DNA from: Azospirillum endophyticum
Lineage (GTDB): Bacteria > Pseudomonadota > Alphaproteobacteria > Azospirillales > Azospirillaceae
Length of the DNA: 50,783 nt
Assembly (NCBI RefSeq): GCF_016595245.1
Contig: NZ_JAENHM010000020.1
Coordinates: 1 to 50,783 of the forward strand
Direction of reading: 5' to 3'
A model generated the notes under the pieces. The model saw only the letters and a program-made list of their open reading frames with translations, had not been told where the DNA came from and ran no database searches. The position numbers and the translations under genes were made by a program. Shown here in pieces: positions 9,635 through 17,895 of this stretch. Position 1 is the first letter of the stretch. Every line of letters begins with the position of its first letter.

Positions 9635-11218
9635 TCAGCCCTTCAGGTCGGTGTTCCAGAAGAACGGCCAGGGCGTCGGGGTGTAGCCGGTCAGCTTGTC
9701 GCTGCTGGCGGCGAGGTTGTAGAACTCGCCGACCTTGACGCTCGGCACCTCGCTGTAGAACAGCGTCTGCAAGGTCACCCATTTCGCCTTGCGGGCCGCC
9801 GGGTCCATCTCGCGGTTGAACGCGGCCAGCGCCTCGCGCTTGGCCGGGCTGTCCCACCAGCCGGGATAGCTCGGGTTCAGCACGGTGATCAGCGACGGTT
9901 CCGGCACGAAGGTGTGATAGGTGAAGAAGGCGTCCCAGCCCTTGTCGTCGCCACGGCGCTGCAGCAGAGTCGCCCAGTCCAGCACCTGGAGGTCGACCTT
10001 GAAGCCGGCGATTTCGAGCTGGGCCTGGGCCACCATGCTCATCTTGTACAGGAACTCGTACTGCACCGAGGTCATGATGCGGATCGGCTCGCCCTTGTAG
10101 CCGGCGGCCTTCAGCAGGTCCGCCGCCTTGCCGGCCGCATGGTCGCTGTAGGGCTTGGCGCTCGTCTCGTCGTAGAACGGCGTGCCCTGGGCGTAGATCG
10201 ACCCCTCCGCCTGGACGAATTCGGGATCGCCCAGACCCGCCAGCAGCATGTCGTTCGGCTCCAGCGCCGCCAGGACCGCTTGGCGCAGCTTCTGGTTCGC
10301 CATGACGCCGGTCTTGGTGTTCATGATCATCAGCGGGAAGCCGAAGGGCTTGACGATCACCGGCTTGACGCCGGCGGCCCCCTTGATGCGCGGCAGGGTT
10401 TCCGCCGGCAGGCTGTCGGCGAACTGGTACTGGCCGGCCAGCACGCCCGACACCCGGGTGGCGGCGTTCGGCACCGGGACGAAGCGGACCTCGCCGATGT
10501 TGGCCTTGCGGCTGCCGGCATAGCCGCTGGGCGTGCCGGCGGGCGAGACGTAGCCGTCATGGCGGACCAGCCGGATATACTGGTCGGGCTTGTGCTCCAG
10601 CAGCTTGTAGGGGCCGGTGCCGACCAGCGACTTCAGCGCGCCCGGCCCGTCGATCACCGACTTCGGCACGATGGCGGCGGCGCCGTTGTTCATCGCCAGC
10701 AGGGAAATCAGCGGCGCGAAGGGCTCCTTCAGCGCGATGACGACGGCATCGGCGCCCTTGGCGGCGATGCTCTCCACCAGCGGGGCGACGGTCTTGCCGC
10801 GCGGCGAGGCCTTGGTCCAATGGTCCAGCGAGGCGACCACGTCGTCGGCCGTGACGGTGCTGCCGTCATGGAAGGTGACGCCGCTGCGCAGCGGGATCGT
10901 GTAGGTCTTGCCGTCCGCCGAGACCTGCGGCAGGGCTGACGCCACCAGGGGGGCCAGCTTCCAGTCGCCGTCGAAGGTGAACAGCGTCTCGAACATGTGC
11001 TGGGTGATGATGCTGACGAGGTCGGACGTGGTGCCGACCGGGTCCAGCGTCGGCGGCTCGCCGATGGTGGCGACCGTGACGACCGAGGCGGCGCCCTGCG
11101 CCTGCGCCGGGGTCGTCCAGCTTCCGAGAATACCGGCGGAGAAGCCGGTGGAAAGCCCGCCGACGGCGACTGCCGAACCGAGGGCGGTGTTGAAAAGACG
11201 TCGCGTGATCCCAGTCAT
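9635..11218 (-). CDS. periplasmic substrate-binding protein of the peptide-type ABC importer (SBP family 5)
   Basis: The 527-aa protein starts MTGITRRLF with a twin-arginine-like, hydrophobic leader ending AQA near residue 41, so it is exported. It shows SBP-family-5 features: GEPPTLDPVGTTSD at the mature start, the HDGSTVTADDVVASL block, and a long C-terminal lobe. GGGAGG lies upstream of the ATG; reading further upstream would cross the divergent promoter region. It is the first gene of the catabolic operon and faces iclR. Given the deacylase downstream, the ligand is probably an N-acyl-D-amino acid or a small D-residue peptide; that is inference from context. Confidence 0.93.
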   Translation of the reverse strand: MTGITRRLFNTALGSAVAVGGLSTGFSAGILGSWTTPAQAQGAASVVTVATIGEPPTLDPVGTTSDLVSIITQHMFETLFTFDGDWKLAPLVASALPQVSADGKTYTIPLRSGVTFHDGSTVTADDVVASLDHWTKASPRGKTVAPLVESIAAKGADAVVIALKEPFAPLISLLAMNNGAAAIVPKSVIDGPGALKSLVGTGPYKLLEHKPDQYIRLVRHDGYVSPAGTPSGYAGSRKANIGEVRFVPVPNAATRVSGVLAGQYQFADSLPAETLPRIKGAAGVKPVIVKPFGFPLMIMNTKTGVMANQKLRQAVLAALEPNDMLLAGLGDPEFVQAEGSIYAQGTPFYDETSAKPYSDHAAGKAADLLKAAGYKGEPIRIMTSVQYEFLYKMSMVAQAQLEIAGFKVDLQVLDWATLLQRRGDDKGWDAFFTYHTFVPEPSLITVLNPSYPGWWDSPAKREALAAFNREMDPAARKAKWVTLQTLFYSEVPSVKVGEFYNLAASSDKLTGYTPTPWPFFWNTDLKG

Positions 11219-11360
11219 TTGTGCCTCCCGGACCGTTTGTCCGAAATATCGGACGTCGGTCTTGTATTCCAGACAAGTGAACGGTATATCGGACAAACAG
11301 CGCTGGCAAGCCGAAAATCCGCGTGCTAATCGGTTGCGGGACGACAGGGAGTGCGGGTTG
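11219..11360. promoter_or_regulatory. divergent control region with candidate IclR operators
   Basis: A perfect inverted repeat GTCCGA-AATA-TCGGAC lies at 11239-11254. A second half-related element TATATCGGACAAAC lies at 11285-11298. Between them CTTGT-N7-ACAAG (11261-11277) is another palindrome. Repeated TCGGAC-type half-sites between an iclR gene and the operon it faces are what IclR-family operators usually look like. Function is inferred. Confidence 0.55.
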
Positions 11361-12161
11361 ATGAAGGGCGGCGGAGTGGCTGAAAAGCTGGCGGCTGAAA
11401 AGCAGATGGCGGAGAAACCGACAGGCCGGGCCCGCGGCATCGACCGCGTCATCGCGCTGATGGAGCATCTGCACGACCGGCGCGCCCCGACGCGCATCGC
11501 CGACATCGCGCGCGACACCGGCACCCCGCGCTCCACCATGTACGAGCTGGTCAACACGCTGGTCGAGGCGCGCTGGCTGGAGCTGCGCGACGGCGACGGC
11601 ACGGTCTATTTCGGGCCGGCGATGCATTATTACGGCAGCGACTATCTCGACAGCGTCGACCTGATCCGCAAGGCACGGGTGGAGGTCGCCCACATCGCCG
11701 AGCTGGTGGGGGAGACGGCGCAGTTCTGCACGCTGGACGGCGACAAATATCTGGTCGTGCTGAATGAACCCGGCCGCCGCATGTTCCGCATCAGTTCGGA
11801 GATCGGCATCAAGGTACCGATCCCGTGGACGGCGTCGGGCCGGCTGCTGGTCGACCACATGGACGCCGACGAGATCCGGCGCTTCATCCCGGCCGACGAC
11901 TTCCTGTTGCCCGACGGCCGCCGCATCGCCGAGGACGAGTTCCTGGAGGACATGCACCGCGCCCGCACCCAGGGCTATGTCCGCACCACCGCGCTGGTCG
12001 ACCGCTTCACCACCTGCCTCGCCGCCCCGGTCCGCGATCCGGCCGGACGCTGCATCGCCACCATCTGCTTCGTCGTCCCGGCCGACACCACCGAAGAGGC
12101 GCAGCAGGTGATGATCGACACGCTGAAGGCCAGCGCGGAGCGGCTGTCGCCGGGTCGCTGA
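11361..12161 (+). CDS. IclR-family transcriptional regulator
   Basis: The 266-aa product has an N-terminal winged helix-turn-helix (RVIALMEHLHDRR..TRIADIARDTGTPRSTMYELVNTL, about 28-70) and the C-terminal IclR effector domain (SSEIGIKVPIPWTASGRLLV, then a domain ending before SAERLSPGR). These proteins bind small metabolites and repress or activate adjacent catabolic genes. It is divergent from the binding-protein gene of the D-amino-acid operon, with palindromes between. ACAGGGAG at 11344-11351 is the likely ribosome site for the ATG chosen. Ligand unknown; a D-amino acid or its oxo-acid product is plausible. Confidence 0.92.
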   Translation: MKGGGVAEKLAAEKQMAEKPTGRARGIDRVIALMEHLHDRRAPTRIADIARDTGTPRSTMYELVNTLVEARWLELRDGDGTVYFGPAMHYYGSDYLDSVDLIRKARVEVAHIAELVGETAQFCTLDGDKYLVVLNEPGRRMFRISSEIGIKVPIPWTASGRLLVDHMDADEIRRFIPADDFLLPDGRRIAEDEFLEDMHRARTQGYVRTTALVDRFTTCLAAPVRDPAGRCIATICFVVPADTTEEAQQVMIDTLKASAERLSPGR

Positions 12162-12237
12162 TCCGGCCTTCCCAATCCTTGTCATTTGACGAGGCCGCAC
12201 CACATGTTTTAAATGAGGCCAGACAGCGAGCAGTAAT

Positions 12238-12280
12238 AGCGCTGCGAAAGCCCCAATTCTTCCGATAGAGCGCTGCGAAA
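12238..12280. repeat. two 12-bp direct repeats (AGCGCTGCGAAA)
   Basis: AGCGCTGCGAAA occurs at 12238-12249 and again at 12269-12280, 31 bases apart, about three helical turns. A weaker relative (AGCGCT..GCGAAA) lies near 12323-12344. They sit in the 303-bp stretch 12162-12464 between iclR and a small membrane protein gene. Nothing else recognisable was seen in that stretch. Confidence 0.55.
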
Positions 12281-12464
12281 CGTCAATCCGCATTAAGAAC
12301 TGGCCCTTGCGGTGTCTTTCACAGCGCTATGCTGCAATGCGAAATGGCGAGAACAGAGATGCGATGTCTCTGCTTTCGCGCATGCGGGATCGTGTCAATA
12401 TCTTCCTCGACAGGCCGCGACGCCGGCCGCCGGAATTCAAAACCGACCTCGAAGGAAGATCGTC

Positions 12465-12671
12465 ATGCCCAGCTATGATGTCGAATCCGCCATCTTCGCC
12501 GCCAAGTTCGCCATCGTCCGCACCATCGTCTGCTTTGCCCTGCTCGCCGTGTTCGCCCTGATTTCCCATGTGAACGCGAACGCCATCCTGGCCGCCGACG
12601 AAGCCACTGCCGCCGTCGCGCTGGAAATGGTCAGGACGATGCCGGTCTCCGTCGCCGACGCTTCCCACTGA
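12465..12671 (+). CDS. small single-pass membrane protein, unrecognised
   Basis: The 68-aa product has one clear hydrophobic helix (IVRTIVCFALLAVFALISHV, about 21-40) after a short polar N-terminus (MPSYDVESAIFAAKFA) and an alanine-rich C-terminal tail. GAAGGAAG at 12451-12458 is a good ribosome site for this ATG; longer in-frame starts upstream give non-protein-like sequence. No family is recognised. It stands alone, with direct repeats about 200 bp upstream. Confidence 0.6.
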   Translation: MPSYDVESAIFAAKFAIVRTIVCFALLAVFALISHVNANAILAADEATAAVALEMVRTMPVSVADASH

Positions 12672-12838
12672 GCGCGTCGTCGGTCCAATAGGGTTCAAGT
12701 ATGGGACTCAAGTATAGCGTGAGCTTCGCCATATAAAAGATCCAGTACAAAACCGGAACATCTTGCTATGATCCAAGCAAGCATGCCGTGCCGGCCTGTT
12801 CGGGTGAGCCGGCCGGTCCACCGTTCCGAGGATCTTCC

Positions 12839-13840
12839 ATGGCGTTCAAGCGTGTCAGCCAAACGGCGTTGCCTCCCCGCCGTTGGGCGTTGAAGGGGTA
12901 TTACGGCGACGGCAAATCGACCTTCATCCTCGCCATGCAGCAGCCGACGCTGATGATCGACGCCGACGGGCGCCGGCATGAGCTGAAGGGCGGCGAGCTG
13001 TATGAGCTGAGCGAGGAGGCCGCCGACCACCGGTCCGTCGAGCGCATCCAGGATCTGCTGGATGCGCATATGCCGGGATCGGACATCCGGACCATCGCCA
13101 TCGACAGCGTGACCTCGCTGATCGGCGTGTCGATCGCCCGCGCCATGCTCGACAACGCGGCCGACCGCAACAGGAACAAGAACCAGGCCTGGGTCGACAA
13201 GGCCGAGAAGATGCGCCTGCTGCAGGACGCGGTGACCGCGCATGGCAGCCACGTCCTGTGGATCTGGCATCTCGAGGATGCGCAGCTCAACGGCAAGGCC
13301 CAGATCCGCGAAACCCTGCCGGAAACCGAGCGCGAGCGGCTCTACCGCTCGCTCAACGCCGCCCTGCGCATCGTGCGCGAGGATGGCCGCCGGGGCGTGC
13401 TGGTCGAATGGTCGCGCGAAGGACCGTCCGGCATGATCGTCTGGGACGACGAGGGCCATTGGAAGGGCGTGCCGGAGCGCATCGAGGCGGCGATCTACGG
13501 CCATGACGGCGGCATCCGGCCCACGGCCGGTGCAGCCGGGCCGGCCGCAACCGTGCCGGCCACAACCATGTCGGTAGGCGCGCCGGCCGCCAGGCGTGGC
13601 GGCTCCAGCTGGGAAGCGACCGCGGACGCCGCCGCGACCGGAACGTCCGACGGCGTGCTGACCTTCTACGGCCCGGCGGAAGCCGTGGCCTGGGGCGTCG
13701 GCCAGGGCGCCTTCCCGACCGCCGAGGCAGCGCAGGAGGCCTATGACCGGCTCAAGGCCGATGCCAAGCCGCGCAATGCCAGGGAGATGTATGCGGCCTG
13801 GATCGACCTCGTCCACGAGCCGCAACGCCGGCGGGCGTGA
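12839..13840 (+). CDS. phage-type RecA-like ATP-binding protein (AAA_24 / Sak4-like)
   Basis: The 333-aa protein has Walker A GYYGDGKS (20-27) directly after a short N-terminus, a Walker B-like strand TIAIDSVTSL, and a mid-domain HVLWIWHLEDAQ. After a low-complexity Ala/Gly/Pro linker (about 225-275) there is a second small domain (AEAVAWGVGQGAF...AYDRLKADAKPRNAREMYAAWIDLV). This domain order resembles phage nucleotide-binding proteins of the AAA_24 group, some of which (Sak4) are single-strand annealing recombinases. I am moderately sure of the ATPase fold and less sure of the annealing role. A small gene follows 59 bp downstream; no phage structural genes are near, so it may be a stranded or domesticated phage gene. 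Confidence 0.7.
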   Translation: MAFKRVSQTALPPRRWALKGYYGDGKSTFILAMQQPTLMIDADGRRHELKGGELYELSEEAADHRSVERIQDLLDAHMPGSDIRTIAIDSVTSLIGVSIARAMLDNAADRNRNKNQAWVDKAEKMRLLQDAVTAHGSHVLWIWHLEDAQLNGKAQIRETLPETERERLYRSLNAALRIVREDGRRGVLVEWSREGPSGMIVWDDEGHWKGVPERIEAAIYGHDGGIRPTAGAAGPAATVPATTMSVGAPAARRGGSSWEATADAAATGTSDGVLTFYGPAEAVAWGVGQGAFPTAEAAQEAYDRLKADAKPRNAREMYAAWIDLVHEPQRRRA

Positions 13841-13899
13841 CGTTGCGGTCTCGCCCTTGTTTGCTGGGAGTGTTTCCGGCTGACGAGGATGAAGCCCCC

Positions 13900-14094
13900 A
13901 TGTCCCCCACTCCCGAATCCAAGGATGGCCCGACGCAAGGCCACCCGATGGAAGACCGCCGTTCCGGTCAGGCCCAGGTGCCGAAACCGCCCTCCCGTGC
14001 CGAGGTCGAGGAGATCAGCCGCTCCCAGGAGTATCTGACCGACGAGTGGACCGGCGACGGCGGCAAGCCGGACGGCAGCCGGCGGAAGGGCTGA
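13900..14094 (+). CDS. small hydrophilic protein, unrecognised
   Basis: The frame encodes 64 aa, Pro/Ser/Gly/Lys-rich and without any membrane segment: a disordered-looking start (MSPTPESKDG), then PPSRAEVEEISRSQEYLTDEW, then a basic tail. It lies 59 bp after the RecA-like ATPase on the same strand and is followed by a strong terminator hairpin, so the two probably share a transcript. A GTG at 13837 in frame would add 21 residues. It could be an accessory of the ATPase; no function is assignable. Confidence 0.5.
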   Translation: MSPTPESKDGPTQGHPMEDRRSGQAQVPKPPSRAEVEEISRSQEYLTDEWTGDGGKPDGSRRKG

Positions 14095-14149
14095 GGCCGT
14101 TCGCCTCTCTGCTGCCAAGTCTCGATTCAACGGGCAGTTCGACCATCAT

Positions 14150-14190
14150 ACGGGCTGGAAGCCGGAGGGTTCCGACGGCTTCCAGCCCGT
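14150..14190 (+). terminator. intrinsic-terminator-like hairpin
   Basis: Perfect 14-bp stem ACGGGCTGGAAGCC (14150-14163) with GGCTTCCAGCCCGT (14177-14190) and a 13-nt loop, followed by TCTGCTGTCC. It is placed 56 bp after the 64-aa gene. The trailing T-tract is weak. Confidence 0.65.
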
Positions 14191-14336
14191 TCTGCTGTCC
14201 GGCACCGTCCTTCGGAACCCGAAGGGCGTACATCCTCCGCCCCCAGGCTTAAGCTGTCTGAGAAGTGGACGGGAAAGGGAACTTGCCGTCCGCGCTCCTG
14301 TAGAAGGTAGTCCCTTCCAATTCAGGAGAGACCGTG

Positions 14337-15176
14337 ATGCGCAACCTTCTTCCTGTCGTGACGCTCGCGATCTCCGTTCTGCCCGCCGCCGCGGGCGCTC
14401 AGGTCATCGATGCCGGCGACGCGGTCTGCCGGCCGGGCGATACGGCATGCGCGCGGTTCGTCGGCGATGGGAAGGGAGGACTGCCGAAACGGAGCGGCGA
14501 GAAGCAGCCGGTGATGATCGGCACGTCGGTCTACATGCTGACCCCCTGGCAGGCCGAACGGGAGCGCCGTTGCCTGGCGTTGGCCGGCTGGGCCGAGGCG
14601 CGCGGGGAGGGAGCGGACGCCATGGCGGCCGTGATGTGGGTGGTCGCCAACCGTGCCGCTTCGGCGGACCAGCCGTCGCTGCCCTGCCGCGTCGTCGTCG
14701 CCGCCGGCCAGTTCGAACCTTTCGCGGCGGAGCCCGTCGAGCCCAAGAACCGGCAGAAGGGCAAAGTGGTGAAGCCCGGAACCAAGCCGAAGCAGACGGC
14801 GGCCGAACAGGCCAAGCTGGCGGCCGACCCGCGCGTCGAGGCGCGGCGCATCCTGGCGGCGATCCGCCGGCAGGCCACGGTGATCCGGGCGGGCGGCATG
14901 CCGTCCTGGCCGAAGCCCCGCCTCGCCGCCGACCAGGAGGCGCTGCGCATCGCGCGGGGACTGGCCTGGAATCTGAACGACGACGATCTGCCCGATCCGA
15001 CCGCGCGCGCCTCGCTGTTCTACAGCCCGCCGACCCAGGCGGCGCTCCGCCGCCAGAAGCCGGACTGGGCGGAGGCACGGCTGCTGACCACGTCCATCGG
15101 CGGCCATTCCTTCTACCGTTATCCGGCGCCGCCCGAGGAGCGCACCACCACCCAGGTGGCGGAGGTCGGGGAATGA
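14337..15176 (+). CDS. exported cell-wall hydrolase, SleB family (hydrolase_2)
   Basis: The 279-aa protein begins with a signal peptide (MRNLLPVVTLAISVLPAAAGAQ, cleavage after AGA or GAQ). The hydrolase_2 core follows: LAGWAEARGEGADAMAAVMW with the glutamate-rich helix, VANRA, then the downstream SLFYSPP and GGHSFYRY blocks characteristic of SleB-like lytic enzymes. These cut peptidoglycan glycan strands. An insertion of basic, Lys/Pro-rich residues (about 136-165) splits the domain. AGGAGAG at 14324-14330 sets the ATG. The next 275 bp before the CBS-BON gene hold nothing I recognise. Confidence 0.82.
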   Translation: MRNLLPVVTLAISVLPAAAGAQVIDAGDAVCRPGDTACARFVGDGKGGLPKRSGEKQPVMIGTSVYMLTPWQAERERRCLALAGWAEARGEGADAMAAVMWVVANRAASADQPSLPCRVVVAAGQFEPFAAEPVEPKNRQKGKVVKPGTKPKQTAAEQAKLAADPRVEARRILAAIRRQATVIRAGGMPSWPKPRLAADQEALRIARGLAWNLNDDDLPDPTARASLFYSPPTQAALRRQKPDWAEARLLTTSIGGHSFYRYPAPPEERTTTQVAEVGE

Positions 15177-15451
15177 GGCGGCATCAGCCCATCCCTGGCG
15201 AAGATGAAAGGAATTTCATGAATCCTGGAGGATGGGAAGAAGTTCCGCAGAGTGTTTGGCTCCCTCATCTCCGATCGAAAATACCGAACCGTCGGCCGTC
15301 ACCCTGAAATTGTGGGTGTACCTTCCATATTTTCCATCATACGGAAAGCCTGTCGCAGAATTGCTCCAGATCAATTGTCCTCGACTTCCGACCTCTTAGG
15401 TTTCCTTGGTCGAACGACATCAAGGCCAACGACTGCAAGGGGAGAGGAACG

Positions 15452-16153
15452 ATGAAGGCTATCGATCTGATGACGCCGCGGGTCATCACCATCGGCCCGG
15501 ACGCAACCGTCGCCGATGCGGCGCGGACGATGCTGGAGCACAACATCAGCGGCATGCCGGTGGTCGATGCCGCCGGCAAGGTGGTGGGGATCATCAGCGA
15601 AGGCGATCTGCTGCGCCGGGTGGAGCTGGGAACCGAGCGTCACCGCTCCTGGTGGCTCGGCCTGCTGTCCGGCGGCACCCTGCCGGCGGAGGACTTCGTC
15701 AAGTCCCATGCCCGCAAGGTCGCCGACGTGATGACCGGCCATGTCGCCACGGTGGACGGGAACGCCTCGCCGGAAGATGTCGTGCGCCTGATGGAGACCC
15801 GCCGGATCAAGCGCGTGCCGGTGGTGAGCCACGGTGCGCTGGTCGGCATCATCAGCCGGGCCAACCTGCTGCGCGCGCTGGCCAGCGTCTCGCCGGAAAC
15901 TCCGGCTGCCGCCCCGGACGACCGCGCCCTGAAGGACCGGGTCGCCGCGGCGGTCAAGGAGCTGTCCTGGGACTCGCGGTCGCATGACGCCATCGTCGTC
16001 CGCAACGGCGTCGTCCAGCTCTGGGGCTTCGTCAGCAGCGCCTCCCAGCGCGACGCCCTGCGCGTCGCGGCGGAAGGCGTTCCCGGCGTGAAGTCGGTGG
16101 AGAACAACATCCAGGTCGTCGACCCGGCGGAAAGCGGCGCCTGGGGTCTTTAA
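15452..16153 (+). CDS. tandem CBS-domain protein with C-terminal BON domain
   Basis: The 233-aa product has CBS1 (DLMTPRVITIGPDATVADAA...GIISEGDLLRR, 1-60), a linker with SWWLGLLSGG, CBS2 (VADVMTGHVATVDGNA...GIISRANLLRAL, about 88-146), then a BON domain (DDRALKDRVAAAVKEL...VPGVKSVENNIQVV, about 152-226). CBS pairs bind adenine nucleotides; BON domains bind phospholipid or other hydrophobic ligands. Standalone CBS-BON proteins are common in alphaproteobacteria, often stress-induced, but their role is unsettled. No signal peptide is present, so it is probably cytosolic. GGGGAGAGG precedes the ATG. Confidence 0.92.
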   Translation: MKAIDLMTPRVITIGPDATVADAARTMLEHNISGMPVVDAAGKVVGIISEGDLLRRVELGTERHRSWWLGLLSGGTLPAEDFVKSHARKVADVMTGHVATVDGNASPEDVVRLMETRRIKRVPVVSHGALVGIISRANLLRALASVSPETPAAAPDDRALKDRVAAAVKELSWDSRSHDAIVVRNGVVQLWGFVSSASQRDALRVAAEGVPGVKSVENNIQVVDPAESGAWGL

Positions 16154-16210
16154 GAGGGAAATACGGTCGGGCTGGTGTGATCGATTATCTATCGCATTCG
16201 GCGATAATCA

Positions 16211-16367
16211 CCCTCTCCCGTCCCGGGAGAGGGAAGGGGCCCATGCGCAGCATGGGAAGGGTGAGGGGTGGTGCAAGGAACCATGCGCTTCCGGTTTCTT
16301 GGGTCACCCCTCACCCTCCCCACGCCTGACGGCGCGGGTCCCCTCCCTCTCCCGGGGCGGGAGAGGG
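16211..16367. repeat. palindromic intergenic repeat, copy C (inverted)
   Basis: It has the same end palindromes and arms as copies A and B but in opposite orientation: the CCCATGCGCAGCATGGG loop is now in the left half and the CGCCTGACGGCG loop in the right half. It lies between convergent genes (CBS-BON and the FAD oxidoreductase), where it can also act as a bidirectional terminator structure. Confidence 0.85.
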
Positions 16368-16409
16368 AATGACGTGCGACAGCCTTGGATCGACCAGTGG
16401 CGTGTGTGA

Positions 16410-17705
16410 TCAGATCCGCCCCGGCAGCCTCGCCCCCACCAGGTGGGTCGCCTGCGCGCCGTATTCATAGGCGGCCTCCCGCACTGCCCGGCCGGTCACC
16501 GTTTCCGGCGCGGTGGCGGGAAGCGGCATCTCCGCCTCCGGCAGCTTGCCGGTGACGTGCTCGGCCAGGCAGCGGCCGAGCACGGTGCCGGGGGCGATGC
16601 CGCGGCCGTTGTAGCCGCTGAAGCCGACGACGTTGCGGTCCAGCCGGTGGAAGCGCGGCAGGTTGTCCTTGGTCATGCCGATCTGGCCGTACCATTCCGC
16701 CTCGAACCGCACCGCGCCCAGCTGCGGGAACAGCGCGGCGAGCGACCGCTGCGCCCAGGCCCGGTGCACCGCGGTGCCGGTGCCGCGCAGCGCGCCGACG
16801 CTGCCGAACACCAGCCGGCCCTGCCGGTCGAAGCGGTAGGAACTCAGCACCGACTTGGTGTCCCACACCCCCTGACGCTCCGGCAGGATGGCCTCGCGCA
16901 GGGCGTCGGACAGCGGCTCCGTCGCCAGATTGAAGTAGGGTAGATGGACCTGCTCGGTGCGCAGCTGCACCCAGGGGCCGATGCTGTAGGCGTCGGTGGC
17001 GACCACCACCCAGTCGGCGGTGACCGAACCCTCCGGCGTCTTCACCTCCCACTTGTCCCCGGTCCGGCTCGCCGACCGTACCGGGCTGCCGGTGAAGATA
17101 CGGGCACCCGCCGCGATCGCCGCCGTTGCCAGCCCGCGGGCATAGGCCAGCGGCTGGATGGTGCCGGCGCGGAGATCGAGCAGCGAGCCGGTATAGGCCC
17201 GGGTCCCGACCTTCTCCGCGGTTTCCCTTGCGTCCAGCAGCCTTACCGGCGCGCCGCGCTTCTGCCAGATCGCCGCCCGCTGTTCCAGTTCGCGCAGGCC
17301 CGCCGGGCCGACGCCGCAATGGAGCGTGCCGCTGCGCTCGTCCTCGCAGGCGATGCCATGCTTGGTGATCAGGTCGAAGACGGCGCGCGGCGCGTTGCCC
17401 AGCAACTCGATCAACCGCTCGCCGTAGACCGGCCCCAGCGTGCTGACCAGTTCGTCCGGCATCACCCACATGCCGGCATTGACCAGCCCGACATTGCGCC
17501 CGGCCCCGCCGAAGCCGATCTCCACCGCCTCGACCACCACGGCGTCGACGCCGCTTTCGGCCAGATGCAGGGCCGCCGACAGGCCGGTATAGCCGGCGCC
17601 GACGATCACCACGTCGGCCCCGACCGCGCCGGCCAGCGCGGCGGTCGGCGGTGCCGGCGGCGCGCTGCGTTCCCAAAGCCCATGCGAGCGCGGATCGTTC
17701 AGCAT
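16410..17705 (-). CDS. FAD-dependent amine/amino-acid oxidoreductase (DAO family; L-pipecolate oxidase-like AmaA)
   Basis: The 431-aa flavoprotein has the dinucleotide-binding motif VIVGAGYTGLS at 34-43, the GFGGAGRNVGLVNAG segment that contacts FAD in DadA/PuuB/AmaA-type enzymes, and a C-terminal GFSGYNGRGIAPG loop closing on the flavin. It oxidises an amine or imino acid to an imine. In Pseudomonas putida a similar-sized member, AmaA, oxidises L-pipecolate in lysine catabolism beside a LysR gene and hglS. Here a LysR gene is divergent and hglS follows it, so the same pathway is likely. The start at 17705 is chosen over upstream in-frame starts because the added residues are not conserved-looking. 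Confidence 0.82.
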   Translation of the reverse strand: MLNDPRSHGLWERSAPPAPPTAALAGAVGADVVIVGAGYTGLSAALHLAESGVDAVVVEAVEIGFGGAGRNVGLVNAGMWVMPDELVSTLGPVYGERLIELLGNAPRAVFDLITKHGIACEDERSGTLHCGVGPAGLRELEQRAAIWQKRGAPVRLLDARETAEKVGTRAYTGSLLDLRAGTIQPLAYARGLATAAIAAGARIFTGSPVRSASRTGDKWEVKTPEGSVTADWVVVATDAYSIGPWVQLRTEQVHLPYFNLATEPLSDALREAILPERQGVWDTKSVLSSYRFDRQGRLVFGSVGALRGTGTAVHRAWAQRSLAALFPQLGAVRFEAEWYGQIGMTKDNLPRFHRLDRNVVGFSGYNGRGIAPGTVLGRCLAEHVTGKLPEAEMPLPATAPETVTGRAVREAAYEYGAQATHLVGARLPGRI

Positions 17706-17895
17706 TCCCCAGGGTCCTTTTCGCGTCGGTTGCTCTTGCTTTCGCGTGCCCGTCATTCCCAGCAGGAAACACCGTCTCCGCCGCACCCATGGGCAAACGG
17801 GACCGCCAAGCCCACGAACACCTGGAATGATTGACTTTCCTACCCCCTTCGGCCAAGTGATGTTTGCTCAACCAGTCATTCCGCATGAGAATGAG

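Noticed and set aside
12839..15176. prophage remnant
   Set aside because: One phage-like ATPase and a wall hydrolase are present, but no integrase, structural gene, att repeat or compositional shift, so the evidence is too thin for a prophage call.
4200..16367. CRISPR array from the repeated palindromes
   Set aside because: Only three copies many kilobases apart, with inverted halves and no regular spacers.
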